From contig NZ_CP076444.2 in NCBI RefSeq assembly GCF_020023735.2, positions 2,185,501 through 2,249,500 on the forward strand: a DNA stretch of 64,000 bases, in the 5' to 3' direction. This document shows, in pieces, positions 48,505 to 58,127 of the stretch (positions within the stretch are counted from its first letter, which is position 1; every line of letters starts with the position of its first letter). This stretch comes from Mycoavidus sp. HKI. Lineage in GTDB: Bacteria; Pseudomonadota; Gammaproteobacteria; Burkholderiales; Burkholderiaceae. The notes under the pieces were generated by a model. The model was not told the DNA's origin and searched no databases. It saw only the letters and a list, made by a program, of their open reading frames with translations. The translations under genes were made by a program, and so were the position numbers.

Positions 48505-49214
48505 TATTCAGCTCGATTTTTACATAACTCTATGCCTAATTGCTTCAGTTTCCGGTAAAGATGGGTCCGTTCAAGCCCAGCCCGCTCGGCAATCCGCGTC
48601 ATGCTGCCATTGGCTTGCCTTAGGTGGTATTCAAAATAGGCGCGCTCAAAGGCATCGCGCGCGTCGCGCAGTGGCAGTTTAAGAGAAATGGTCACGCACT
48701 CGCTCGATGACGCGATGGTAGGGTCTGCCGCGCAATGGCTGGCCATTGACAACGCTACTGTCCCCATTGACGACGAGGCCATTAACTCTGACTCGGGCTG
48801 GACGATTGGCCTTAGGGTGAGTTGGGCATTCGCTTGCGCATTCATCTCCGTTCCTCGCATCAGCCCCTGCCTCACTGCCTGTAATAACTTTTGCAAAGCG
48901 ATCGGCTTTTCAAGAAAATCAAGCGCGCCAATTCGAGTGGCCTCAACCGCTGTATCAATTGTTGCATGCCCAGACATCATGATCACCGGCATCGTTAGGC
49001 GGCCCTGTGCCGCCCATTCTTTTAACAATGTAATACCATCGGTATCTGGCATCCAAATATCCAGCAAAACCAAGTCCGGCACTTGACGCATGCAATAAGC
49101 ACGCGCCTCTTGCGCATTCTCAGCTACATCCACCACATGACCTTCATCGTTCAGAATTTCCGAGAGAAGCTCTCGGATACCCATTTCATCATCTACCACT
49201 AAAATGGTTGTCAT
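48504..49214 (-). CDS. NtrX-like response regulator (receiver plus Fis-type HTH, no AAA+ domain)
   Basis: A 236-residue regulator paired with the adjacent NtrY-like kinase. The receiver domain has the acidic pair D8-D9, phospho-acceptor D52 (LVLLDIWMPD), the Thr/Ser switch (MMSGHAT) and Lys in DFLEKPI. A linker of about 80 residues follows. The C-terminal Fis-type HTH (YFEYHLRQANGSMTRIAERA, LERTHLYRKLKQLGIE) binds DNA. The sigma54-activating AAA+ domain of classical NtrX is missing, so it probably acts as a simple repressor or activator. I recall the same shortened form in Burkholderia relatives. It abuts the kinase gene with no gap. Confidence 0.9.
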   Translation of the reverse strand: MTTILVVDDEMGIRELLSEILNDEGHVVDVAENAQEARAYCMRQVPDLVLLDIWMPDTDGITLLKEWAAQGRLTMPVIMMSGHATIDTAVEATRIGALDFLEKPIALQKLLQAVRQGLMRGTEMNAQANAQLTLRPIVQPESELMASSSMGTVALSMASHCAADPTIASSSECVTISLKLPLRDARDAFERAYFEYHLRQANGSMTRIAERAGLERTHLYRKLKQLGIELCKNRAE

Positions 49215-51614
49215 TTACACTACCTTTGTCCGCTGTCTCGCTATCTGCTCGATTTTGCTTGAAATTAACTTCCCTGTATGCAGCCCTAACTCGCTATCTG
49301 CCAATTGAAGAAAAAGAATCGAAACTTGCGCACCGCTGACTCCTGTACTCGTCCCATCCACCGGCGGACGGTTACGAATATCAATGCTAGCAGCATGCTC
49401 ATCAATAATTTTTTTAACCGTGGCAAGACCTAAGCCTGTACCTTTGGCCTTGCTCGTCACGTAAGGTTCAAAAGCGCGCGTGAGAATCCGTGCCGAAAAG
49501 CCGGGGCCGTTATCCGTTACGGTTAACCTCACCGCTGAGCCGCTCTTACCAGGCATATCTGGATGCTCGTATTCTACTGCTTTTGCCTCAATCAGCACAC
49601 TTGGCGAAGAGACCTCAGCCACGGCATCTTGCGCATTTTGCAGCAAATTATGAATCACTTGGCGCAATTGGGTTGGATCGCCACGAATCATCGGCAGCGC
49701 AGCCAAATCGACTTGGATCGGACTTTTATCTTCGCCAACGCCATAAAGTGCCAGGACCTCGGTGATCAAATCATTTAATTGCAGATCGTGCAAAACTGTC
49801 GGCGGCATACGCGCATATTCTCGAAAATCATCAACCATCTGCTTCATCGCAGCAACCTGGTTAACAATCGTCACAGAGCCTCGCCGCAAGACCTCTGCGT
49901 CAGCGGGCGCAAGCTTGTCGGCTAACTTCATTTGCAGCCGCTCGGCCGAGAGTTGAATCGGCGTTAGCGGGTTTTTGATCTCATGCGCCAAGCGGCGCGC
50001 AACCTCACCCCAAGCAACCGAACGCTGCGCAGAAATAATATCTGAAATATCATCAAAGACAACCACATAACCCGCTATCACCGTATTTTTAGGATGCATG
50101 GCTTCACCCGCCTCAATTGCCGGCAACAACAAACGCGTCCCCCGCACCAGCAAGGTGAGAGGGTCCCCTTCGCCTTGGACATGCACTTCAAATTGTTGCT
50201 GCCAATGCCCCGTATCACCACTCTCAGCTGTCGCCAGGGCAACATCTCGTACCGCAAAAGCCTTGCGTACCATCGAAGCAAAACCGGCCAACACAGCAAT
50301 GTCTTCAAGCAGACAATTTAAGTGCCCCTGAAACGGTTGATGGAAAATCCGCTCAGCCCCAATATTAGCAATCGTGAGCCGAAATTTTCGATCAAATACG
50401 AAGACCCCCGCCGTTAAATTCGCCAAGACACTTTCAAGGTATGCTTTGGAATTTTCCAGGGCAATCCGATTCCGCTCAACGGCTACGCGCGCCTCCGATA
50501 GCTGTCGGGTCATCACATTAAATGACTGCATCAAAAAACCAAGCTCGTCATTCGTGTTGATTTCATGTTTTTGCGTATAGTCGCCTCGCGCTACTTCAAG
50601 CGTGCCTTGAGCCAACAAGAAAAGGGGGCGCGCCAGTTGATTGCCCAACCCCAGAGCGAGCACCATGGCAATAAAAGTTGCCAAAAAGAGGGCCAACGTT
50701 AGAGTACCGATGTACATTTTACGCAAGCCGGTGCGGCCCAATGCTTTTTCTTGGTAATCACGCCAAGCGCGTTGAATATCCGCCGCGTGACGCGCCAATT
50801 GCGGTTGGACTGAGCGGGTTAATTGCAAAAAGCGCTCGTCTTGACGCGCTAAAGTTTTGTAACCCGCGGGTATGCGCACCACTACGCGCAAACGTAAGAC
50901 CCCTTTCTCGCTCTCAATAGGCTTACTCGTATGTTCCGCTTCAAGCTCGCCCTCGAGCCCAGCATAACCGGTGGTGCGCGCTTGGCGCAACATCATAGGG
51001 GTGGGCAGATCATCCGGCACAAGGGCCGTAAAGCTGGGGGAAGCTTGCGCCACCACACGGCCGGCCGAAGATACGACCGTTGCTTCGTGCACCCCAAATT
51101 GCTCACGCAAGCGCAATAAGGTCAGCGTCAAATTCGCTTCATCGGCGGTGGCGAGTTGGTTCGCGATCAAGCGGCCGCTATTTTGCAGATCCGCTAGTGA
51201 GTTATCGAGTAAGCCCCGACCAAGGTCAAGCCCAGAAGCCAGGGCTTTTTCAACATTTAAGTCAAACCATGATTCAATACTGCGTGAAACAAATTGCAGC
51301 GAGACCAAATAGATAATGCCACCCGGCAGGACCCCAACCAAGGCAAAAAATACGGCTAGTTTTGCTAACAGCCGGGTACCAAATTTACCCTGGCGTAAAC
51401 GAGCGATAATAATCCATATTAAGCCGCCGACAATCAACATGAAAATTAACGCAATCGCAACGTTGGCCGCATATAACCACGAATAATAACGATCAAAAAA
51501 TTCCGTATTGGCGCTGGCTAGCGCCAACAATACAAGCAGCAATAATGCTAGAACGGCGATCGTTGTGAGCAACGAGCGAACAATAAAACGCGTGAAAGCC
51601 GTCTTATTTGGCAT
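49215..51614 (-). CDS. NtrY-like sensor histidine kinase
   Basis: A 799-residue membrane kinase. Three hydrophobic segments lie in the first 110 residues, a periplasmic part follows, and another helix lies at about 302-326. HAMP (about 325-380) and PAS (about 385-530) domains come next. The HisKA phospho-acceptor is H544 in RRLAHEIKNPLTPIQL. The ATPase domain has HNLLQNAQDAV (N box), DNGPGF (G1) and KGTGLGLATVKKIID (G2). NtrY kinases are linked to nitrogen, redox or envelope signals; the signal here is unknown. It overlaps the DUF4390 gene by 11 bases and directly abuts its response regulator. Confidence 0.93.
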   Translation of the reverse strand: MPNKTAFTRFIVRSLLTTIAVLALLLLVLLALASANTEFFDRYYSWLYAANVAIALIFMLIVGGLIWIIIARLRQGKFGTRLLAKLAVFFALVGVLPGGIIYLVSLQFVSRSIESWFDLNVEKALASGLDLGRGLLDNSLADLQNSGRLIANQLATADEANLTLTLLRLREQFGVHEATVVSSAGRVVAQASPSFTALVPDDLPTPMMLRQARTTGYAGLEGELEAEHTSKPIESEKGVLRLRVVVRIPAGYKTLARQDERFLQLTRSVQPQLARHAADIQRAWRDYQEKALGRTGLRKMYIGTLTLALFLATFIAMVLALGLGNQLARPLFLLAQGTLEVARGDYTQKHEINTNDELGFLMQSFNVMTRQLSEARVAVERNRIALENSKAYLESVLANLTAGVFVFDRKFRLTIANIGAERIFHQPFQGHLNCLLEDIAVLAGFASMVRKAFAVRDVALATAESGDTGHWQQQFEVHVQGEGDPLTLLVRGTRLLLPAIEAGEAMHPKNTVIAGYVVVFDDISDIISAQRSVAWGEVARRLAHEIKNPLTPIQLSAERLQMKLADKLAPADAEVLRRGSVTIVNQVAAMKQMVDDFREYARMPPTVLHDLQLNDLITEVLALYGVGEDKSPIQVDLAALPMIRGDPTQLRQVIHNLLQNAQDAVAEVSSPSVLIEAKAVEYEHPDMPGKSGSAVRLTVTDNGPGFSARILTRAFEPYVTSKAKGTGLGLATVKKIIDEHAASIDIRNRPPVDGTSTGVSGAQVSILFLQLADSELGLHTGKLISSKIEQIARQRTKVV

Positions 51615-52188
51615 GTTGATTCACCACAAAAGCAAAGCGCTTCCAATCGGAAGAAAGTTTCCAGTCACGATTGTTCACTGCATCAATTTGAAATGGCTTA
51701 GGCATAAGGGCAGTATCGAGCTGCATGCGCACCGATGCTGTGTAAACATATCCCGGCGTGACTGCCGCACGGTCGATGGTATGCCATACACTGACATGTT
51801 TAATGACTTTAAGGGCATCCGAAAGCGTTGGGAAACCGAGTTGCAAACCACCGCTTGAGAGTCGATATTGGCGGGTGAGGGGTTGGTAGGAAAGCCGTAT
51901 ACTTTGTGAAGTACTCACAGCTTGTTCGTCAAACCAATACCAGCGCGCTCGCGTTAATTCAAAACCAGTGGTGAAATAAAGCGGTATTCCCCGGTTGATC
52001 GCATCTTCAAGGCTACGGCTTAAAACAAAATCAAAACGCGCATCAAGCGCCCAGCCGGCGCTATCGGCCTCCAGCGAGGCACGCTGCACATAGATCGTAT
52101 TCGCTTGTGCGAAAGCGACTGTAAGGCCAGGCCAGATAAGCCAGATAGCAACTATCCGCTTGCATAGAAAAAGGCGTAAATCAATCAC
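51604..52188 (-). CDS. DUF4390 domain-containing exported protein
   Basis: A 194-residue protein of unknown function with an N-terminal signal or anchor (residues about 8-29, ending AFAQA). Core: ASLEADSAGWALDARFDFVL, GIPLYFTTGFELTRARWYWF, and a C-terminal SSDWKRFAFVV. The family lies between rsmB and ntrY in many betaproteobacteria and may serve the NtrYX signal. The start is GTG, overlapping the rsmB stop by four bases (GTGA). Confidence 0.88.
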   Translation of the reverse strand: MIDLRLFLCKRIVAIWLIWPGLTVAFAQANTIYVQRASLEADSAGWALDARFDFVLSRSLEDAINRGIPLYFTTGFELTRARWYWFDEQAVSTSQSIRLSYQPLTRQYRLSSGGLQLGFPTLSDALKVIKHVSVWHTIDRAAVTPGYVYTASVRMQLDTALMPKPFQIDAVNNRDWKLSSDWKRFAFVVNQHAK

Positions 52189-53495
52189 TGTTTACGAAAA
52201 CGTGCATAAAAGAATCCGTCATGGTCATCCGTATTTGAGTCGCTGCCCGGCAGGGTAGTTGATGGCAGAAGCTGGCCCGGAGCAGTTAATCGTACCGCAT
52301 CTTGTTGCTTACTTTCAAACCATTGCGCTTGGAGCTCGCCTTCTGTCGGAAAAATAGAACAGGTAGCATAGAGTAATTCACCGCCGGTTTTCAGCAATGG
52401 CCAGAGTGCCGCTAAAATGCGGCGCTGTTCGTTGGCCAGCGCCGTCAAATCAGTTGAACGCCTAAGCCAACGGATGTCCGGATGGCGACGCACAATGCCC
52501 GAGGCAGAACAAGGGGCATCAATTAGCACTCGATCAAATAATTGCCCATGCCACCATTCCTTGGGAGTGCCTGCGTCACCGATGCACACCGTTGCAGTTA
52601 ATCGCAAACGATTCAGGTTTTCATTAATACGCTGTGCACGCGCCTGATCCGCCTCCAGTGCCACTAAATCTATATCCGCTAATTCAAGCAAATGCCCCGT
52701 CTTACCGCCAGGAGCTGCGCACGCATCGAGTACACGCATACCATTATGCACCTCAAGGAGCGCAGCTGCCCGCTGTGCGCTAGCATCTTGCACCGAAACC
52801 ACGCCTTGCATAAAGCCAGGCACCCGCTCAACGGGTAATGCGCGCAATAGTCGCACCGCGCTGGGACCAGCCGCTACCGCTGGGATATTTGCCGCATGCA
52901 AGACCTCAAGATACGCAGCAACTGTCGAACGGCGCTGATTGACGCGTAAAGTCATGGGCGCATGCGTATTGCCAGTTAACAAAATATTTTGCCAAGCAGC
53001 TGGCCAGGCGGCACGCACTTGATCAATCCACCAGAGCGGATAATTCCAGCGGGCGACCGGGTTACTCATGATTTGCGCAAGTAAGGTATCGCGTGAGCGC
53101 AGAAAATTACGTAATACCGCATTCACCAGCCCCTTCATTGGACGCGCGTCGCGTTGCGTGCTCACTGCGTGAACGGCCTGATCCACCACAATGAAAGGCG
53201 CATAAGCGGCATCTTCAGGCTCATCGCTTAGCAAAGCCAAGGCACAAGTCAGCAGATTTGCCACCGGCGCCGCAGGCGGTTTACGCACCAGCGTAGCCAC
53301 CAATGCATCCGCCCGACCTAAGGCGCGTAACGTGCGGTAGGCAATATCCTGAATTGCCCCGCGGGCCGCAGGAACCTCAATCGTTGCAAATAACGCCGCA
53401 AGCGCTGCCGGCAATGCCGTCCCAGCGCGCACAGCAGCAAGCGCGCGGGCCGCATGATTGAGGGCAAAAGCAAGGGAATCTGGAGCAAGCTGCAT
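52185..53495 (-). CDS. rsmB: 16S rRNA (cytosine(967)-C5)-methyltransferase
   Basis: A 436-residue SAM-dependent enzyme that methylates C967. The N-terminal NusB-like domain occupies about residues 1-150. The catalytic domain has VLDACAAPGGKTGHLLEL (SAM motif I), VLIDAPCSASGIVRRHPD with the release Cys, and the nucleophile in LLYATCSIFPTEGE. Length is normal. It heads the rsmB-DUF4390-ntrY-ntrX series. Confidence 0.95.
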   Translation of the reverse strand: MQLAPDSLAFALNHAARALAAVRAGTALPAALAALFATIEVPAARGAIQDIAYRTLRALGRADALVATLVRKPPAAPVANLLTCALALLSDEPEDAAYAPFIVVDQAVHAVSTQRDARPMKGLVNAVLRNFLRSRDTLLAQIMSNPVARWNYPLWWIDQVRAAWPAAWQNILLTGNTHAPMTLRVNQRRSTVAAYLEVLHAANIPAVAAGPSAVRLLRALPVERVPGFMQGVVSVQDASAQRAAALLEVHNGMRVLDACAAPGGKTGHLLELADIDLVALEADQARAQRINENLNRLRLTATVCIGDAGTPKEWWHGQLFDRVLIDAPCSASGIVRRHPDIRWLRRSTDLTALANEQRRILAALWPLLKTGGELLYATCSIFPTEGELQAQWFESKQQDAVRLTAPGQLLPSTTLPGSDSNTDDHDGFFYARFRKQ

Positions 53496-53594
53496 AAAAA
53501 ATAAAGATAGACCGTATTGTGGGTATTAAATGGGTGTGTTATTGGTTCAAATTAGTGGTCGCGGCGTTTGTTATGAGTTGCAATGATTGCCCCC

Positions 53595-54566
53595 TCAAAC
53601 CACAAAACGCTGCCCTTCTCGCAACGTAAAACCCTTTAGAAATTCACCTACCGGAAGCCTTTTCCCACCTGGCTTTTGCCACTGCGTCACACGCAGCGCA
53701 TCAGCGCCACACGCAATCGTCACCGCATTGGCTGTAATTTCAATGATTTCTCCCGGCATCGCCACTTTGTGTGCGGCAACAGGCGCTGCTTCCCATATTT
53801 TAAGTGGTTCGTCATCAAGCATGGCAAACGTGCCTGGGAACGGGTCAAAAGCACGCACCTGACAAGCAAGCCTCTTAGCTGGCAGCTGCCAATTAAGCCT
53901 CGCCTCGTGTTTGCTGATCTTTTGCGCATAAGTTACGCCCTCAACAGGTTGCGGTGTTGCGAGTAACTTACCTTGCTCGGCCAGTAGGCGTAACTCTTCA
54001 ACGATGAGTTGCGCACCTAATGACGCCAATTTGTCATGCAAGGTTGCTGCCGTATCTGCGGGTGAAATGGGTATTTGCGCACGACTTAACATAGGCCCCG
54101 TATCAAGCCCCGCATCCATTTGCATTAGTGTAATGCCGGTTTGCGTGTCACCCGCGGCAAGTGCGCGTTGGATTGGCGCCGCCCCACGCCAGCGCGGGAG
54201 CAAAGAAGCATGAGCATTGAGACAACCGTGCCGAGCAATATCGAGCACTGTTTGCGGCAGCAGCAAGCCATATGCCGCAACCACCATGACCTCATGCGGG
54301 ATTGAATGCAAACGATCCAATGCAGCCGCCGCTTCAAGCGGAAATTTACCATCCGTGCGTAGTGATGCCGGTTGGATAACGGCCAAGCCTTGTTCAAGGG
54401 CAAACTGCTTAACCGGGCTGGCCGTGAGCTTCATGCCACGGCCCGCTGGCCGATCAGGCTGCGTCAGTACAAGCGGTACCGCAAAACCTGCCGCATGAAT
54501 AGCCGCGAGGATCGTCGCAGCAAATGCCGGCGTACCGGCAAAAATCACTTTTAAATTCTGAGACAT
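53595..54566 (-). CDS. fmt: Methionyl-tRNA formyltransferase
   Basis: A 323-residue enzyme that formylates initiator Met-tRNA with 10-formyl-tetrahydrofolate. Features: [14 protein letters not shown] at the N-terminus, the catalytic [19 protein letters not shown] (Asn, His and SLLP), [17 protein letters not shown] (Asp) and a C-terminal tRNA-binding barrel. Its usual partner def lies further upstream, separated by htpX and a glycosyltransferase gene, which departs from the common def-fmt pair. Confidence 0.95.
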   Translation of the reverse strand: MSQNLKVIFAGTPAFAATILAAIHAAGFAVPLVLTQPDRPAGRGMKLTASPVKQFALEQGLAVIQPASLRTDGKFPLEAAAALDRLHSIPHEVMVVAAYGLLLPQTVLDIARHGCLNAHASLLPRWRGAAPIQRALAAGDTQTGITLMQMDAGLDTGPMLSRAQIPISPADTAATLHDKLASLGAQLIVEELRLLAEQGKLLATPQPVEGVTYAQKISKHEARLNWQLPAKRLACQVRAFDPFPGTFAMLDDEPLKIWEAAPVAAHKVAMPGEIIEITANAVTIACGADALRVTQWQKPGGKRLPVGEFLKGFTLREGQRFVV

Positions 54567-54624
54567 GAAAACAGCGCCTTTAGAGGTTCACACGATGATA
54601 AGCGCTGACCGCTACGAATACCGC

Positions 54625-55485
54625 TCAAATTGGATAATGCCCGACGCGCGCCATTTCCATTAAACGCGCCACCCGCTCTTCAACCTCGGGGTGAGTCGAA
54701 AAAAGGCGCGCAAGCGAAGCGCCTGAGAGAGGGTTCATAATCATCATCTGCGCTGTCGCCGGATGAGATTCAGCTGCCGCAAAGGGAACGCCCTTTGCAT
54801 AGTGATGAATCTTTTCAAGCGCTAAGGCCAATGCTTGCGGCTCACCCGAAATGAGGGCGCCGCCCCGGTCGGCTTCAAATTCACGCGCTCGAGAAATAGC
54901 CATTTGAATCAGCGCCGCAGCCAAAGGCGCAAAAATAGCCACAGCAATGCTGGCTAACGGATTGGTCGGACGGCCATGCTCATCACGCCCGCCAAAGAAC
55001 ATGGCGAAATTGGCCAAGGCCGAAATCGCCCCCGCCATCGTGGCAGAAAGCGTTGATAATAAGATATCGCGATGCTTCACATGGGCTAGCTCATGTGCCA
55101 TCACGCCGCGGATTTCGCGCTCAGACAAAATCCGCAACAGCCCGGTAGTCGCGGCGACCGCTGCATGTTGCGGATTACGCCCAGTCGCAAAAGCATTCGG
55201 CGCAGCTTCATCAATCAAATAGACACGTGGCATCGGCAGCTCAGCGCGTATCGCCAGTTCACGCACCATTCGGTAGAACTGTGGCGCGCTGATTTCATCG
55301 ACTTCCTGCGCGTTGTACATGCGCAGCACCATTTTGTCAGAGAACCAATAGGAAAAAAAGTTCATGATGAGCGCAAATGAGAACGCAATCACCATCCCTT
55401 GCTGGCCACCAATCATCGCGCCAACAGCAATAAATAGGCCCGTGATAGCGGCCATTAATAGGGTTGTTTTGATCCAATTGAACAT
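54625..55485 (-). CDS. htpX: Protease HtpX
   Basis: A 286-residue inner-membrane zinc protease for quality control of membrane proteins. Two N-terminal helices ([39 protein letters not shown]) precede the zinc motif HELAH in [14 protein letters not shown] and a third ligand Glu in [13 protein letters not shown]. Two more hydrophobic segments lie between. I choose the ATG at 55485 over a GTG one codon upstream; AGAGGA serves as ribosome site. Confidence 0.94.
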   Translation of the reverse strand: MFNWIKTTLLMAAITGLFIAVGAMIGGQQGMVIAFSFALIMNFFSYWFSDKMVLRMYNAQEVDEISAPQFYRMVRELAIRAELPMPRVYLIDEAAPNAFATGRNPQHAAVAATTGLLRILSEREIRGVMAHELAHVKHRDILLSTLSATMAGAISALANFAMFFGGRDEHGRPTNPLASIAVAIFAPLAAALIQMAISRAREFEADRGGALISGEPQALALALEKIHHYAKGVPFAAAESHPATAQMMIMNPLSGASLARLFSTHPEVEERVARLMEMARVGHYPI

Positions 55486-55608
55486 CACGATATCCTCTTA
55501 TGCAAATGCCACAATACGCTCGTTGCGCGCAGTACTCAAATCATCACCTTCTTTCACAGCACAAGATATGGGTCCCCAATGAGCGCTTTGCAAGGTCACC
55601 GCCATTTT

Positions 55609-57390
55609 CTACCTTTGATTCTTATCAACGCTTAATTCGCGCCGCAAATAGGCGCGAAAGCGTTCATTGTCATCACCCATCCGGCCACCACGCCAGATTT
55701 CTTGCCACTCGGCGGGCGAGAAACCGGCCAAGCGATGGTCTGCTTTATCCAGTATAAGTGCCGCCTGGCAAGGCGTTGCCCTCAAAGCTGCGGTTTGTAG
55801 CGGCTTAACGCCAATAAAATAATGCAGCATAGCCCGCTCCGATTCGCCAACATTAAACACCGCCAGACAATCATACTGCTTAGGCAATGCCATCTGTAAT
55901 GCCTTAAACGCACTCCGATAGCTACGGGCCTCATTAAACCAGGGCAGCAACACCGTATGCAGCAGCCCCCAAACTAGCGTTATGCCAGCAAAGCTAGTGG
56001 CAATTGCACCAAGGCGCACACGCCAAACAATTGCACAGACCCATAGTCCGCTTAAGCTGAGACCCGCCAATAGCCAGCCTAGACTGAACGGCAGAACATA
56101 GTCCAGCGGCAACCAACGCGCGAATAAAGCCGGCATTAACTGACCGCGGCCAGCCAACAACGCCCCCCAACAGAGCCAAATCCAAATCCCACAAGCAGAA
56201 AAGAAAATCACGACGACAGCACGCCAAATACGATCTAGACGTGTAGGCAGGGTGATGCTAACCCCCAGTAACGCCAGTGCAGGGTATACCGGCAAAAGAT
56301 ACACCTCACGCAGCGAGGCAGACATCAGCAACAAGACCGTATAAAAAGTTATTGCATAAATCCAGAGAACCGCACGGGCTAATTTAACTTCACTCCTAAC
56401 GCCACCAAAGACCAGTGCTTTTTGCGCATCTCCTGTCGCCGAGTACACGCGCCAGCGCTTGAACATTTCTGCGACGGCTAACCAGCCAGCAGGAAAGGCT
56501 AAGGCAATGGCCAAACCAATGTCTTGCAAATAATTGGAGCGCGATCCTGGAATTTCAGAAAAGCCGAAAAACCGGCCAAAATTATTATCCCAAAACCACT
56601 CAATAAATAAAGGCTCCGCAGCCCGCCAGAATAGATAGGGCCAAACGATCAGCCAGGGCAACGCCGCCAAAGCCGCCCACAATAACAATACCGCCGCACG
56701 GCGCGTGCGAAACGCGGGTAGCACAATAACCGAGACTAAATAAGTCAATGCCAACACACCAGGCACCAACACGCCTTTACTCATAAACGCGATGCCTGCG
56801 CCAGTACCTAACATCAGCCCAGCCTTCCAAGAGGGCGCTTGCTGTGCAATCACAAAATGCACCAACCCAGCTAGCGCCAATACCGTCCCAGCCAATTGCG
56901 GCACGTCTGCAATCAACTTGTGCACATGTACGACAACGCCTAGCGTTCCGAGTAAGAGCATACAAGCCGGTAAACGATAGCGGCCGCCATACAGCCAGCG
57001 AGCCATTATCGATAACGTAATAAGCGTCATCGCCATCCATGCGATAACCGCCAACTGCGCGCCCTCTTGCAACGGCAAAAAAGCCGAGGTTAAGTAGGCA
57101 AATAGGGCCGCGGTCCAATACATTAATGGCGGCTTTTCAACGAAAGGATCGGTGCCCACATAAGGCACGATCCAATCCACGCTCCAGGGTAACCCCTGCA
57201 GAAAATTTAAGGCCATGCCAAATGAATAAGGTTCATCCGCTTTCCATGGGTCGCGCCCAAATACGCCCGCAAGCATATAGGCAATAACCAGCCATAGAGA
57301 AAGCCAGTAAATCGACTGAAACTGAAGCTGCGAATCGCTGGCTGAAAGAGACGCTAAATTTTTCGTTTTAGGTACTTGCTTGCTTGACAT
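55609..57390 (-). CDS. GT-C glycosyltransferase family 39 protein (ArnT/PMT-like)
   Basis: A 593-residue polytopic membrane protein with about twelve helices. The first loop holds FGRDPWKADEPYSF, the GT39/ArnT-type acidic motif needed for catalysis, followed by VGTDPFVEKPPLMYW, matching the EKPPL motif of ArnT-like enzymes. Such enzymes transfer a sugar from a polyprenyl phosphate donor to lipid A, protein or O-antigen; the acceptor here is unknown. No arn operon genes lie nearby. The C-terminal 100 residues form a small soluble part (QYDCLAVFNVGESERAML). It lies between def and htpX, on the same strand. Confidence 0.85.
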   Translation of the reverse strand: MSSKQVPKTKNLASLSASDSQLQFQSIYWLSLWLVIAYMLAGVFGRDPWKADEPYSFGMALNFLQGLPWSVDWIVPYVGTDPFVEKPPLMYWTAALFAYLTSAFLPLQEGAQLAVIAWMAMTLITLSIMARWLYGGRYRLPACMLLLGTLGVVVHVHKLIADVPQLAGTVLALAGLVHFVIAQQAPSWKAGLMLGTGAGIAFMSKGVLVPGVLALTYLVSVIVLPAFRTRRAAVLLLWAALAALPWLIVWPYLFWRAAEPLFIEWFWDNNFGRFFGFSEIPGSRSNYLQDIGLAIALAFPAGWLAVAEMFKRWRVYSATGDAQKALVFGGVRSEVKLARAVLWIYAITFYTVLLLMSASLREVYLLPVYPALALLGVSITLPTRLDRIWRAVVVIFFSACGIWIWLCWGALLAGRGQLMPALFARWLPLDYVLPFSLGWLLAGLSLSGLWVCAIVWRVRLGAIATSFAGITLVWGLLHTVLLPWFNEARSYRSAFKALQMALPKQYDCLAVFNVGESERAMLHYFIGVKPLQTAALRATPCQAALILDKADHRLAGFSPAEWQEIWRGGRMGDDNERFRAYLRRELSVDKNQR

Positions 57391-57432
57391 TGAGTTTGGG
57401 GGGGAAATGTTAGAACAATATCCAATTACACA

Positions 57433-57936
57433 CTACATTGCTTTCATGAGTTTTTTCATTTTTGTTTTGATGCGCGTTTGTTTAAGTGGCGATAAATATT
57501 CAACGAATATTTTACCCAGTAAATGATCCATCTCGTGTTGAATACAGACCGCCAGCAGGCCCTCTGCATTCAGTTCAAAACTTTCTCCGCGCTCATTGAG
57601 TGCTCGCACTTTTACGCGGTCTGGCCGCTCTACTTTGTCATAGATGCCGGGTACGGATAAACAGCCCTCCTCGAAGACCTTTTTATCTTCGCTTGACCAA
57701 AGCAACTCGGGATTAATCAATACTTGCAGTTGGTCTCGGGTATCAGAAATATCAATCACAACCACGCGCTCATGCACATCCACTTGAGTGGCAGCCAGGC
57801 CAATGCCCGGCGCAGCATACATCGTTTCAGCCATATCCCGCACAAGCTGACGGATACGTTCATCGACGACTGCAACTGGTTTCGCTTTCTTATAAAGCCG
57901 GGAATCAGGATAATTTAATATATTTAATAAAGCCAT
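57433..57936 (-). CDS. def: Peptide deformylase
   Basis: A 167-residue metallohydrolase that removes the formyl group from new proteins. All three motifs are present: [19 protein letters not shown] (Cys ligand) and QHEMDHLLG (HExxH ligands and catalytic Glu). The C-terminus is rich in Lys. It is divergent from dprA across 191 bases. Confidence 0.96.
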   Translation of the reverse strand: MALLNILNYPDSRLYKKAKPVAVVDERIRQLVRDMAETMYAAPGIGLAATQVDVHERVVVIDISDTRDQLQVLINPELLWSSEDKKVFEEGCLSVPGIYDKVERPDRVKVRALNERGESFELNAEGLLAVCIQHEMDHLLGKIFVEYLSPLKQTRIKTKMKKLMKAM

Positions 57937-58127
57937 GATAAATCAATTTGAAATAGCCAAACGGCCAACTTGCGATAACCCCAGAGTCCATGCACAATCT
58001 AGAAAAACTGCATACTTACTTCTGGGAAGCATACCTTAAGCACCGCAAATTACTTAACGAATGACGTAATATTAACTTAAAACATGGCTTATTGACCTAG
58101 GCTAGCGCCTCGGACCGTATATCTGAA

